Notes: generated by a model from the sequence alone, not told the origin. DNA of 64,000 bases from Salinicola endophyticus (GCF_040536835.1 NZ_CP159578.1:1860001-1924000), one strand, 5' to 3'; numbered from the stretch's first letter, positions 1-8,712 are shown. Translations and numbers: made by a program.

Positions 1-2168
1 TCGCTGCTCGATAGCGCCAGGGTGGCGCCTGCGGCGATCGACACGCTGCTGCTGTCGGAAAGGGCACTACCTCCGGCGACAGTGAGCGTGCCGGCGGAGA
101 GGGTGGTGGCGCCAGAGAAGCTGTTGCCACTGCCGGAGAGGGTCAGATTGCCGGCCCCGGCCTTGGTCAATGCGCCGCTGCCGGCGACCACGCTGACGAT
201 GGACGCGCTATCACCCGAACCGTTGCTGAAGGTCTGGGTGGTGCCCCCGGCCAGGGTGACGGTGCCGCCGGTTAGCGTCAGGCCGCTCGCCGCGTCGAGA
301 TCGAAGGTCAGGTTCTCGTTGAGCGACACGGCATTGAGGTTGAGCGTCTGGCCGGCCAGGGAGGCATCGAAGACAAGGGTCTGGCTGCCGGTATTGTCAG
401 CGGCTGCGATAGCCACGGCCTCGCTGAAGCTCACACCATTGCTGACGTTGATGGTGGCCGTGTCGGTGTTGTTGGTCACGTAGACGAAATCGCTGGTGAC
501 CGTGGTCGTGGCGCTGGTGCTGGCCCCAGCGTCGTCATTGAGGGTGAAGCGAATGCTGGCATCACCAGCAGGGGTATCGCTGCGGTAGGTGATGCGCTGT
601 GCCACGTCGTTGATCAGCGTGGTGGTGGCGTTGGTGGCGCTGCTGGTGAAGTTGATGGTCAGCACGCCATTGCTATTGGTGAAGGTGGCGAAGGTCTGCC
701 CGTTCGCCTGCAGGTTGCTGCCGCTGACGCTGAACAGAGCCCCAGCGCTGGTGGTGTCGAAGCCCAGGATATCGCTGCTCACTGCCGTGCCGCTGCGCTG
801 GATCACCAGGCTGGCGCCGGACCAGTTGCCGTTACCACCGTTCAGTGCGCCCAGCTCGCTGTCGGTCAGGCTGGCGTTGCTGCCCAGGTCGAGGCGCACG
901 GTATTGCCGACGCCGTTCCAGGCGACGCTGTCGCCGTTCAGGTTGCCGATCACCGGCGCGTTGTTGCCGCTTTTCAGGTCGACCAGGTTCAGTTGCTGCA
1001 GATCCATGTTGGCTAGCGATGAGGCGCCGTTGGTGTTGGTCACGCGCAGGGTGAAGGACGAGATGTCATTGTACTTGGAGGGGTCCAGGTCGACGGTCAG
1101 CGGCCCCTGGGCACCGCTGTAGGTAAATGAGTCATTGACAGCGATGCCGCCCGAGGTGGCGCTGAAATCGAGCCGGTAGTTGCCGCCGAAGCTCTCGATG
1201 ACCATGCCGTCGAGGTCGAATGTACCCAGGTCGACATCGTCCGCGGTCCAGGTCAACTCGTAGTAATAGTTGTTGGCGCCATCCTTCTGCGTGCTGGTAT
1301 TGAAATAGATGGAGTTTGGCGAGCTGGCCCGCTCCGCTCCGGTCGATTCGGTGATGGTGAAACCGTCGACGGTGTTGCCGCCGGTATTGTTGTTCCAGTA
1401 AGTATCGCCGAACGACTGGTTGGCCGAGGGCAGCGCCAGCAGATTGTCGTAGTGCGCCAGTTGCGCCATGTCCAGCACGTCATGAGCGGCGATCTCGCCA
1501 CTCTGCCGCTCCAGCTCCCAGTCCCCGCCCATGGCGGACGCACCGGTCCGGTCGGAGGAGGCCGCTATGTCCGCCCGGGTCAGCGTTGCCAGCTGTTCCA
1601 CCAGGGCGGCGCCGCTGTCGCTGCGGCCGATGTCGCAGCCATAGAGCAGAATGTCACCGTCGCTGCTGAGGCTCGCGCCGATTGCGGCCAGCTCGGCCGA
1701 GTGGCTGGCGACGTTCTGGCTGTCCAGCGTGGTCGTGCCCAGTTTCAGCAAGCCTTCGTCGCCATGGCTGAGAATATGAATGGCATCGATATCCTGCCGG
1801 CCTTGCAGGTACTCGGTGATCTGTTGCAGGCCATCGCCACTGCCGTCGAGTACCACCACCTCGACTCCGGGGCGTAGCGAAGCGATCAGTTGTTCCTTGT
1901 CGGCCACCTGGCCATCGATGAACACCAGATCCTGACGCTGGTCGGATGTGGCACTCTCCGGCGCTGCGGCCAGTGTGTCATGCGAGGCGTCACTGGTGCT
2001 TGCCGCATCCGGGGTGTCGGCGGGCTGGCTGTCAGCCGTATCGGCGACGGTAGCGGCCACGGCGCCATCGAACATCATGCGCGCTTCGAGGCTGATGGCC
2101 AGGGGGGCATGCGACGGGCCGGTATGGGTCTTGGCGCTCGTCGAGACTTTCAGCAGTTTCCGTAACAC
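1..2168 (-). CDS. Giant LEPR-motif / DUF4347 surface protein (C-terminal part beyond window)
   Basis: Reading leftward from a GTG at 2168 (ribosome site GAGGAG six bases upstream), the frame stays open for about 722 codons to the window edge. Residues 27-36 read SLEARMMFDGA-like, a variant of the LEPR-XLL N-terminal motif that marks very large exported proteins. Residues about 81-245 match DUF4347 (VFIDGQV start, ILSHGDEG, LLYGCDIG). Then comes a carbohydrate-binding-like or Ig-like stretch. The last 150 visible residues are autotransporter-type passenger repeats (GAGNLTLSGSGNSFSGATTL, then LSAGTLTV). No Sec signal peptide is visible. By family it is a secreted adhesin or matrix protein. The neighbouring HlyD/M50 operon is the likely export or processing partner (inference). 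The C-terminus, where any secretion signal would lie, is outside the window. Confidence 0.88.
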   Translation of the reverse strand, partial: MLRKLLKVSTSAKTHTGPSHAPLAISLEARMMFDGAVAATVADTADSQPADTPDAASTSDASHDTLAAAPESATSDQRQDLVFIDGQVADKEQLIASLRPGVEVVVLDGSGDGLQQITEYLQGRQDIDAIHILSHGDEGLLKLGTTTLDSQNVASHSAELAAIGASLSSDGDILLYGCDIGRSDSGAALVEQLATLTRADIAASSDRTGASAMGGDWELERQSGEIAAHDVLDMAQLAHYDNLLALPSANQSFGDTYWNNNTGGNTVDGFTITESTGAERASSPNSIYFNTSTQKDGANNYYYELTWTADDVDLGTFDLDGMVIESFGGNYRLDFSATSGGIAVNDSFTYSGAQGPLTVDLDPSKYNDISSFTLRVTNTNGASSLANMDLQQLNLVDLKSGNNAPVIGNLNGDSVAWNGVGNTVRLDLGSNASLTDSELGALNGGNGNWSGASLVIQRSGTAVSSDILGFDTTSAGALFSVSGSNLQANGQTFATFTNSNGVLTINFTSSATNATTTLINDVAQRITYRSDTPAGDASIRFTLNDDAGASTSATTTVTSDFVYVTNNTDTATINVSNGVSFSEAVAIAAADNTGSQTLVFDASLAGQTLNLNAVSLNENLTFDLDAASGLTLTGGTVTLAGGTTQTFSNGSGDSASIVSVVAGSGALTKAGAGNLTLSGSGNSFSGATTLSAGTLTVAGGSALSDSSSVSIAAGATLALSSS

Positions 2169-2364
2169 TAGACACTCCTCACTCGGATTCAGCGTGCCCG
2201 CACTCTTCGGGCGCCGGGCCGCGCGTGGAGTAGTGAACGGGTATGCCAAAGTAACAGCACGTCGTTGGATTTAACGGCCAGTAAACGCAGTCTACTGGGT
2301 TCATATCGAAGAATGGGAGATGGCAGACGAAATAAATATTCGCTCGCACTAATAGACATGATGA

Positions 2365-2376
2365 GTCATTAATGAC
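2365..2376. promoter_or_regulatory. Perfect 12-bp palindrome between divergent genes
   Basis: GTCATTAATGAC is a perfect palindrome in the AT-rich 282-bp gap that separates the leftward adhesin gene from the rightward collar genes. Position and symmetry suit an operator controlling both directions. The regulator is unknown, and no convincing -35/-10 pair was found nearby. The rest of the gap (2169-2450) holds no gene I can support. Confidence 0.3.
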
Positions 2377-2450
2377 AATGAACCGCAAGCAGGATGGGGG
2401 CGGTGTGGATGACTCCGTGGCCATGTGGCTAAAAAATCAAGGGAATAGTC

Positions 2451-3044
2451 ATGAGCGATCAGTCCTACATCGGTGCGATCAGTGGTTGGGCACCCTACTT
2501 CGCGCCGCGCAACTGGGCCTTTTGCCAGGGGCAGTTACTGCCCATCAATCAGTATCAGGCACTCTTTTCCATCATCGGCACGATCTATGGGGGAGATGGT
2601 CAGACCAACTTCGCCCTGCCCGACCTGCAAGGCCGTGTACCCATCGGGGAGGGGCAGTTGCCAGGCGGTTCGGCGTATAAACTCGGTCAGAGGGCAGGCC
2701 AGGAAACCGTAACCCTGACCGAGCAGCAGATGCCCGCTCATAGCCATAGGGCAACGGTCACGGCCACGGCTCACCTGCCGGCCAGCGATGAGCCGGCCAC
2801 GACGGCCACGCCGACAGCCGACACCGTGTTGGCCAGTGCCAACGGCGCCTTGGGTCGAGAGTCCGTCGATGTGAAGATCTACGCGCCGGCCTCTACTAGT
2901 AGCTCCGTCATTTTGCCCCTGAGCGCGACGGCCAGCGTGACCGTGGATAACGCTGGCGGCAGTGGGTCATTTTCCATTCTCCAGCCCTTTACCGTCATCA
3001 ACTACATCATCTGCCTCCAAGGGATCTTCCCCCCACGCGGCTGA
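2451..3044 (+). CDS. Phage-tail-collar-domain (MdpB-like) protein 1
   Basis: 197 aa. The N-terminal 65 residues form a collar domain (PF07484 type): the FAPRNWAFCQGQLLPI motif, an IIGTIYGGDG segment and NFALPDLQGRVPIG. A histidine-bearing linker (MPAHSHRA) follows, then a Thr/Ala-rich middle and a conserved tail (FTVINYIICLQGIFPPRG). This is the layout of microcystin-dependent-protein (MdpB) family members, which occur in bacterial chromosomes outside prophages. The start ATG is at 2451; no strong ribosome site is visible (GGGAATAGTC precedes it). It is followed after 19 bp by a paralogue. Function is unknown; the location beside a giant surface protein suggests an envelope or secreted role. 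No capsid, tail-tube or lysis genes are nearby, so it is not a phage remnant on this evidence. Confidence 0.85.
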   Translation: MSDQSYIGAISGWAPYFAPRNWAFCQGQLLPINQYQALFSIIGTIYGGDGQTNFALPDLQGRVPIGEGQLPGGSAYKLGQRAGQETVTLTEQQMPAHSHRATVTATAHLPASDEPATTATPTADTVLASANGALGRESVDVKIYAPASTSSSVILPLSATASVTVDNAGGSGSFSILQPFTVINYIICLQGIFPPRG

Positions 3045-3063
3045 TGGCTCGAGGAGTATTGCA

Positions 3064-3633
3064 ATGGATATCGACAGCTATATGGGGGTTATCGCCCCCT
3101 TTGCCGGCAACTTCGCGCCGCGCGGCTGGATGATCTGTAACGGGCAGCTCTTGTCGATCGCCCAGTACACCGCGCTGTATTCGCTGTTGGGCACGACCTA
3201 TGGCGGGGAGGGCCGCACCACCTTTGGTTTGCCCAACCTCAACGGTCGAGTGGCCATGGGCGGAGGTCAATATCGGGATGGCTCTATGGGCGGGACGGAG
3301 AGAGTCACGCTGCAACCTTATGTTCTGCCTGTTCACAAGCACGCCGGGGCGGCTCATGCGGACGTTACGTGGCAGGCAACAGCGATGCCAGCCGATGCTA
3401 GCCAAGTCTGGGGGGCCGCCACGCTCGCGGAGAGCGTGGGGGCTTCTGGTCGCGAGCCGGTAACAGTGCAGATCTACGCCCCGGCGTCAGGCACGGTAGA
3501 GCTGCCTGCGCAACTGCAAGTGGGTGCGCAACTGGCTGTCAGTGGTCAAAACCAGCCCGTGGACATCCGGCAGCCGGTATTGGGCTTGACGCAGTGCATC
3601 TGTATCGAGGGAATCTATCCTCCTAGGTCGTGA
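3064..3633 (+). CDS. Phage-tail-collar-domain (MdpB-like) protein 2
   Basis: 189 aa. I chose ATG 3064 because GAGGAG lies seven bases upstream; the frame is open further 5' but that would overlap the previous gene. The collar domain starts at once (NFAPRGWMICNGQLLSI, LLGTTYGGEG, FGLPNLNGRVAMGGG). A variable middle follows, then the family tail (CICIEGIYPPRS), matching the first paralogue. The two are clearly tandem duplicates that have diverged in the middle. They are probably co-transcribed and end at the hairpin at 3639-3679. As with the first copy, the biochemical role is unknown. Confidence 0.85.
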   Translation: MDIDSYMGVIAPFAGNFAPRGWMICNGQLLSIAQYTALYSLLGTTYGGEGRTTFGLPNLNGRVAMGGGQYRDGSMGGTERVTLQPYVLPVHKHAGAAHADVTWQATAMPADASQVWGAATLAESVGASGREPVTVQIYAPASGTVELPAQLQVGAQLAVSGQNQPVDIRQPVLGLTQCICIEGIYPPRS

Positions 3634-3638
3634 TCGCT

Positions 3639-3679
3639 CGCCACTATCAGGCCTAGTTGAACTGGGCCTGATAGTGGCG
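3639..3679. terminator. Bidirectional hairpin between collar 2 and DUF6916 genes
   Basis: CGCCACTATCAGGCC (3639-3653) pairs perfectly with 3665-3679, a 15-bp stem with an 11-nt loop. It lies just after the collar-2 stop. Its right arm is inside the last codons of the convergent DUF6916 gene. Neither side has a long T tract, but the stem is strong and in the right place. Confidence 0.6.
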
Positions 3680-3955
3680 CAGGCCGTCGCCGGGAGAGAC
3701 GATCGGGCTCAGGTAGAGCAGGTATTCCTGACCGCTGGCGCTCTTGAGACGGTACTGGGCCTCCAGCAGCATGACGCTCATGGGGGTGGTGAATATCAGC
3801 GCGAAAGGTTGGCGATGGCCACCATTCGTGCCCGTGCCTTCTATCAGTCTGTGAAGTGTCAGTTGCACCGGTTCGGGCACGGTTTCTGCTGTGAACACCT
3901 GGCCGATTTCCGCATTGAATGCCTGGGCTGTCAGGCCTTGAGTGTCGATGAGCAT
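3653..3955 (-). CDS. DUF6916 family protein
   Basis: 100 aa, minus strand, facing the collar genes. The pattern fits DUF6916: AFNAEIGQVF near the N-terminus, a V.LTLHRLIEG strand, RQPFALIFTTP, LLEAQYRLKS, EYLLYLSPIVS and a terminal HYQAQFN. As far as I recall, this small beta-rich family is found beside collar/MdpB genes, which fits here. The ATG at 3955 has only a modest ribosome site (AAAGAG). No catalytic motif or membrane segment is seen, so a structural or accessory role for the collar proteins is a guess. The stop codon is inside the terminator stem. Confidence 0.75.
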   Translation of the reverse strand: MLIDTQGLTAQAFNAEIGQVFTAETVPEPVQLTLHRLIEGTGTNGGHRQPFALIFTTPMSVMLLEAQYRLKSASGQEYLLYLSPIVSPGDGLRHYQAQFN

Positions 3956-4024
3956 GCAGTCACTCTTTTATGTATTACATGGTGGGATAGAGGCCTTAGC
4001 CGTGACAACAAAGTATATCAGCCC

Positions 4025-4516
4025 ATGGCCGAGATAAAGACGATCGCGAACTTCCGGCGCCGTATTGCCAATGAGACCGATACCCCCTGGCTGCGTCAGC
4101 TCTTCGCTCAGTTGCGAGGGTTATCTCCGGACTTGCAGGCCACTTGCCCTGAACTATTGGAGCAACAGTGGCAACTGCAGCGCCGGGTCTTGACCAGCCA
4201 TTATCCGAGGGCACTTACCGAGATCGTGCTGATCGACGCTGAGCCGGTCGGCGCGCTCACCTGGCACGCGGGGGCGACATCCATTCGCCTGTTGGATATT
4301 GGCCTTGAAGCCCAGCACCGCGGGCAGGGGCTGGGCGAGCGATTGCTGAAAGAGCTGATCGGCCAGGCCGACCTGCAGGGCAAGGCGCTCGAGCTGGCGG
4401 TGATGCGCCACAATCCCGCGCTGCGCCTTTACTTGCGCTTGGGGTTTCACGTGCAATCCGGCGCGCAGGATGAGGTTCAGCTACAGATGCGCCGCGAGCC
4501 GCAGCGCCTAGGCTGA
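4025..4516 (+). CDS. GNAT family N-acetyltransferase
   Basis: 163 aa from ATG 4025. The start is uncertain because no good ribosome site precedes it, but the fold begins there (RRRIANETDTPWLRQLF). Residues 90-125 hold the acetyl-CoA-binding core: DIGLEAQHRGQGLGERLL matches the R/QxxGxG/A motif A, followed by ELAVMRHNPALRLYLRLGF, the motif B region of GNAT enzymes. The substrate cannot be told. It ends 7 bp from the convergent M50 gene, so it is physically part of the adhesin/collar/HlyD island. It may modify one of the island's proteins, but a generic role is equally possible. Confidence 0.85.
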   Translation: MAEIKTIANFRRRIANETDTPWLRQLFAQLRGLSPDLQATCPELLEQQWQLQRRVLTSHYPRALTEIVLIDAEPVGALTWHAGATSIRLLDIGLEAQHRGQGLGERLLKELIGQADLQGKALELAVMRHNPALRLYLRLGFHVQSGAQDEVQLQMRREPQRLG

Positions 4517-4523
4517 TTTCGCC

Positions 4524-6620
4524 TCAAAAGCCGCTTTCACGCACACCGAGCGCCGCGATCCGCCGCCAGGCCGCGCCCAGCAGCGATTGGCTTTCACCCT
4601 CGAGCAGCACCACGCCGCGCAGGGGATGATCGGGATGGATGTCGTCATCGAGTAGCGACAGGCGTACGCCATACTGCGCCTGTACGGGCTCGGCGCGCTG
4701 CTGGGCGTCGCGGCGCACGGCGATAGGGCCGCCGTGGTCCGAGCTGAGCGCCTCCTGTTCCAGGTAAGCGGCGCCGGTGGCATCCACGTCGTCCAGGCGT
4801 ACCGGGATGGCAGGGCGCATCGGGTCATCGGCGATGAAGCGGCCTTTGCTGCCGGCCTCGACCCGCCAGAGGTTCTCTTCTGCCAGGTAGCCACGCAGAC
4901 GCAGCCCGGGGGCGACGATGCGCGCCAGCGGCTCGGCAGGATGCAGCCAGCGGCCCGGTCTCAGGTCGCGTTGCAGGTCACGCACCATGCCGGCCTGTGG
5001 CGCCCGCAGTTGCAGGCGCTCACGTTGCGCGGCGTGGCCACGGTATTCGGCCACGGCCTCGGCCAGGCGCTGTTCGAGAACGCCTGCATCGGCCGCCGTC
5101 TCGCTGCGCGCCGACAGACGACGTAGCTGCAGCTGCAGGATCTCTATCTCCCGGCGGACGATGGCTTGACGCGAGTCCAGGTCGGGGGAGTCCAGTTCCA
5201 TGATCAGGTCGCCGGCCGCCACGCTCTGCCCATCTTGTACGTGCACCGCTTTCAGGCGCGCGGCCACCGGAGCGTGCAGGGCGTGGGTGCGGGAGGCTTC
5301 GAGCAGGGCCGGTATCTCCACCGAGCTGCGCCAGGGCACGACCAGCACCAGCAGTATTGCGCCCAGTCCCAGGCCGGTGAGCAGAGCCTTGCGTGGGTCG
5401 GCCTGCTCGCGGCGTTGCCACCATTCGCCCAGTTCACGCCAGATCGGCAGGCCGATGAACCAGAGCAGTTCCACCAGCATCAGGAAGATGCCCAGTAACT
5501 TGAAGAACAGGTGATAGACCGCCAGGGCGATGCCGAGGAACAGGATCGCGCGCCAGACCCACGCGCCATAGCCCCAGATCAGCAGGCGTTTGCGCATGGC
5601 CGGCGACCAGGGTTCGGGCGCCGGTTCGTCATAACCGAACAGCGCTTCACGCAGGCGCCAGCGACACAGGGCGAAGGCGCGCTGCTGCAGGTTGTCCACG
5701 CCCCACAGGTCGCTGATCAGGAAATAGCCATCGAAGCGCATGAAGGGGTTGAGGTTGATCACCAGGGTAGTAATCCAGGTGGCGCTGGCCAGCATGAAGG
5801 CCGCGGTTCGCGCCGGGCCATCCGGCAGCAGCGACCAGGCCAGCAGCGCCAGCACCGCCAGCAGCAGCTCGGCGAGCACGCCGCCGGCGCCGATCAGCAG
5901 CCTGGAGCGGCGCTCTCGCACCCGCCAGGCGTCGCTGACATCGGTGTAGAACATCGGCAGCAGCACCATGAACGCCAGGCCCATGCTCTGCACCCGGCAG
6001 CCGGCACGTTTGGCCATGAAGGCATGGCCGAACTCGTGACACAGTTTGGCGAAGGTCAGCGCCACGCCGAAGGCCAACGCGCCGCCCAGGCTGAACAGAT
6101 GGGGGAAGGTGGTGAGAAAACGCTGCCAGTCGCGGATCACCAGGAATAGACCGAGCACCAAGACCAGCGGCAGCCCCCAGCGCAGCAGCCAGGCGCCGTG
6201 ACGCTCCAGCACCGGCCAGGCGCGATTGAGAAAGGGGTCCGGGCGCCACAGCGGGATGCGGAAGAACAGGTATTGATGCAGCACTCGCTTCCATGGGCTC
6301 TGGCGCCGGGCGGCGGCTTTCATGGCGTAGCTGGCGCGCTGTCTGTCGTCCAGGGCGGTCACCAGATCGTGCTGGCTGAGAAAGCTCAGCATCTCTTCCA
6401 GTTCGGCCTGGCCCAGAGGCAGGCCCGGCTCGCCGTTGGCCGCCGCCAGCACGCGTTCGGGCTCGCCCAGCGTCCAGTGACGCAGCAGACGCACGGCAGC
6501 GGCGCCGAGCTTGAAGTAGCGCCCGCGCAGCGGGTCGGCCAGCGTCCACTGCGGCGCGCCATCGAGGCCCGGGGCGGCGGACGAGAGCTGCAGGTCGGGG
6601 CGCAGCGCGGGCAGCATCAC
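4524..6620 (-). CDS. Site-2 (M50) metalloprotease fused to HlyD/lipoyl-type arm
   Basis: 698 aa multi-domain membrane protein. Residues 1-90 look PqqD-like (peptide-recognition winged helix). Hydrophobic helices begin near 145. HEFGH at 195-199 is the zinc-binding motif of S2P proteases, and NPFMRFDGYF at 291-300 supplies the third ligand, so the protease core looks intact. After more helices (to about 430), residues 440-690 form a HlyD/biotinyl-lipoyl adaptor: HAPVAARLKAVHVQDGQSV, a coiled coil, then a beta-barrel region. It overlaps the preceding GAF-HlyD gene by an ATGA. Such proteins probably sit in the inner membrane with the arm in the periplasm. I infer a role in processing or exporting a large substrate, most simply the adjacent DUF4347 protein. 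Confidence 0.85.
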   Translation of the reverse strand: MMLPALRPDLQLSSAAPGLDGAPQWTLADPLRGRYFKLGAAAVRLLRHWTLGEPERVLAAANGEPGLPLGQAELEEMLSFLSQHDLVTALDDRQRASYAMKAAARRQSPWKRVLHQYLFFRIPLWRPDPFLNRAWPVLERHGAWLLRWGLPLVLVLGLFLVIRDWQRFLTTFPHLFSLGGALAFGVALTFAKLCHEFGHAFMAKRAGCRVQSMGLAFMVLLPMFYTDVSDAWRVRERRSRLLIGAGGVLAELLLAVLALLAWSLLPDGPARTAAFMLASATWITTLVINLNPFMRFDGYFLISDLWGVDNLQQRAFALCRWRLREALFGYDEPAPEPWSPAMRKRLLIWGYGAWVWRAILFLGIALAVYHLFFKLLGIFLMLVELLWFIGLPIWRELGEWWQRREQADPRKALLTGLGLGAILLVLVVPWRSSVEIPALLEASRTHALHAPVAARLKAVHVQDGQSVAAGDLIMELDSPDLDSRQAIVRREIEILQLQLRRLSARSETAADAGVLEQRLAEAVAEYRGHAAQRERLQLRAPQAGMVRDLQRDLRPGRWLHPAEPLARIVAPGLRLRGYLAEENLWRVEAGSKGRFIADDPMRPAIPVRLDDVDATGAAYLEQEALSSDHGGPIAVRRDAQQRAEPVQAQYGVRLSLLDDDIHPDHPLRGVVLLEGESQSLLGAAWRRIAALGVRESGF

Positions 6621-7933
6621 AGGCCCAGGCTCTGGCGTGCGGCAGCCAAAGGCCGGCGCAGCAGGTAGTAGGCCAACGGCGCGCGGTCACCAAACAGCTT
6701 GGCGGTGCCGCGCAGGCCGATACGTGGCGATGCTGCGATGAAGGCGGCATCGAGGCGATAGGCCAACTGGCCGGCGGCGGTGCTTTGCGCCTCGTAGGCG
6801 GCGCGCTCCAGACGGGCGGTATGACGGTGCAGTGGATCGCTGTCGAGAAACAGGGCAACTTCGGCGCCGGGCTGCAGGGCGATGGCGTCACCCACCGGCA
6901 GCTCGATACGTAGTTCGGCCTGATTGGGATCGGCAATCTGCATCAGCCGCTCGCCGGTCTGCACCGGTTTGCCGGTCAGGCGCTCGGCATCGGCGAACAC
7001 CGCGATGCCCGCACGCTCGGCGCGTACCTCGCTGCGCGCCAGCAACTGCCGGGCATAGTCTCGCTCGGCGCGCTTCTGCTCGACGCGCGCGGCGAGCAGA
7101 TCCAGGCGAGCGCTGGACTCGGCATCGACGAAGGCCCGCTGGCTGCTGGCCTTGAGTTCGGCCTCGGCCACGTCCAGTGTGCGTTCGGCGACATCGGCCT
7201 GCGCCTTGAGGCTGGTGGCATCGAAGCGCACCAGGACGTCACCGGCGGCCACCTGCTGATTGGGTTTGACCAGGAATTCGGCGATCACGCCATCGAGCGG
7301 CGCCGACACCACGCGGCCCCCCAGCGGCACCACTTCGGCGGGGGCCAGGACCGACTGGCGTACCGGGATCAGCAGTAGCAGGCAGAGTGCCGCCACCACG
7401 GCTAGCAGCTTCTTGCGCGGCCAGCGCAGGCGCCATGGCCTGCGCGGCTGCAGGGCCAGCCAGGCGTGGGCGTAGGCGTCGGCCAGCTGGGTCAGCAGGG
7501 CTTGCTCGGCGTCGTTGAAGGGCTGCTCGCGCGCCAGCCACAGGCCGCCGAAGGTTTCGCCGCTGCGATTCTTCAGCGCTAGCCAGTAGGCGTGGGGGGC
7601 GGACAGGCTGTGCATGTCCAGGCGCGTCTGCTCGTCCAGCTGCGCGGGGTCGACGTTGTGGCTCTCGTCCAGCCGGTTCTGCTTGCGCAGGGCCCCGGCC
7701 GCGCGCTCGACGAAGGCGACGAAGGGGGCGTGTGGTTCCACCACGCTGACACCTGTCAGCGCCCGCACCTTGCCGGCGATCAGCAGCGCGGCGTGACGAA
7801 AGCCGAACAGCGCCTGGCCGTCATTGACCATGGCAAAGGCCAGCTGTTCGGTAGAGGTCGCCTTGCGCGCCTGCTGTTCAAGGCCCAGAAACCGTGCGAA
7901 GAGAGTCTCGGGCTTGGCAGAGGTGGCGCTCAC
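6617..7933 (-). CDS. GAF-like domain / HlyD membrane-fusion protein
   Basis: 438 aa. Residues 20-165 resemble a GAF sensor domain (helical start, AYWLALKNRSGETFGGLWLAREQPF, long final helix). A single membrane helix follows at about 176-190. The periplasmic HlyD adaptor is 195-438: a lipoyl half (VSAPLDGVIAEFLVKPNQQV), a helical hairpin rich in Ala/Glu/Arg, the second lipoyl half and a beta-barrel. The fusion puts a possible ligand sensor in the cytoplasm on a periplasmic export arm. It overlaps both neighbours by 4 bp (ATGA), so it is the middle gene of a translationally coupled operon. No ABC or RND motor gene is present in the window. Confidence 0.8.
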   Translation of the reverse strand: MSATSAKPETLFARFLGLEQQARKATSTEQLAFAMVNDGQALFGFRHAALLIAGKVRALTGVSVVEPHAPFVAFVERAAGALRKQNRLDESHNVDPAQLDEQTRLDMHSLSAPHAYWLALKNRSGETFGGLWLAREQPFNDAEQALLTQLADAYAHAWLALQPRRPWRLRWPRKKLLAVVAALCLLLLIPVRQSVLAPAEVVPLGGRVVSAPLDGVIAEFLVKPNQQVAAGDVLVRFDATSLKAQADVAERTLDVAEAELKASSQRAFVDAESSARLDLLAARVEQKRAERDYARQLLARSEVRAERAGIAVFADAERLTGKPVQTGERLMQIADPNQAELRIELPVGDAIALQPGAEVALFLDSDPLHRHTARLERAAYEAQSTAAGQLAYRLDAAFIAASPRIGLRGTAKLFGDRAPLAYYLLRRPLAAARQSLGL

Positions 7934-8712
7934 GGCACCGCCTGAAAGCGCGCCGTGCCGCTCATGCCGGCCAGCAGGCCCTTGACATCCTCGGGCAGGC
8001 TGCCGATCAGCAGGAGGGTCTGGCTGCCTTCATCGATACGCGCGCCCAGGCGTTTGACACTTGCCTTCAGCGGTTTGCCGGTCTCGTCGGGGATGAAGTC
8101 GAAGGTCTGCCCCGGCTGCAGACGGCTGAGCCAACTGGAGGGCACCAGCAGGTAGATTTCCAGGGTGGTGTTATCCACCACCTCCAGCAGCGGCGTGCCG
8201 CTGGCGACGCTCTCGTGGGGCTGGGCGCGGCGCAGCACCACGTTGCCGGAGAAGGGCGCAGTGACGCGGCAGCGCTTGACCTGCACCTGATACACCTGGG
8301 TTTCGGCCTGGGCTTGGGCCTGCCGGGCCTCGGCCAGCGCCACCTCGAAGCGGCCGACCGAGTTGAGGGCGGCCAGTTGCTTGTTGTGACTCAGCTCTTC
8401 ACGGGTGGCGCGCGCGGCGGCCTGCGCGGCATTGAGCTGGGCCTGATAGGCGCTGCAGTCGAAGCGCGCGAGCAGATCACCCTTGGCGAAACTCTGGCCA
8501 TCGCTGTAGGGCATCTCGACGATACGCCCGGCCAGTTCGCTGCTGATCACCGCATGGTTATGGGCGCGCAACACGCCGCGTACCTGGCGCTCGCCGTCAC
8601 TGCTGGATGGGGCGTCGATGGGGGCAAGCAGCGAATCCTCGGCCCAGAGTGCGGGGCTCAAGAAGAGCGCGGCAAGACCGAGAGTCATCCAGCGGGCAGA
8701 GCGAAGCAGCAT
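7930..8712 (-). CDS. Periplasmic HlyD/RND-type adaptor subunit
   Basis: 260 aa from ATG 8712, chosen because it starts a normal signal peptide (LLRSARWMTLGLAALFLSP, cleavage near ALWA|EDS) and has AAGG about nine bases upstream. An upstream in-frame ATG at 8721 is possible. The mature protein has the adaptor order: first lipoyl half (NHAVISSELAGRIVEMPYSD), coiled-coil hairpin (residues about 105-150), second lipoyl half (CRVTAPFSGNVVL) and beta-barrel. It is first in the three-gene export operon. It lacks the membrane helix of its neighbour and so is soluble or periplasmic. TolC-like and ATPase partners must be elsewhere. Confidence 0.85.
   Translation of the reverse strand: MLLRSARWMTLGLAALFLSPALWAEDSLLAPIDAPSSSDGERQVRGVLRAHNHAVISSELAGRIVEMPYSDGQSFAKGDLLARFDCSAYQAQLNAAQAAARATREELSHNKQLAALNSVGRFEVALAEARQAQAQAETQVYQVQVKRCRVTAPFSGNVVLRRAQPHESVASGTPLLEVVDNTTLEIYLLVPSSWLSRLQPGQTFDFIPDETGKPLKASVKRLGARIDEGSQTLLLIGSLPEDVKGLLAGMSGTARFQAVP

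Noticed and set aside
22..2274. Plus-strand open frames over the adhesin gene
   Set aside because: They are mirror frames of the repeats; the minus frame has the LEPR motif, DUF4347 and passenger repeats.
2451..3633. Prophage remnant (tail collar proteins)
   Set aside because: No other phage functions nearby; the MdpB-like form is a chromosomal family and both copies look intact.
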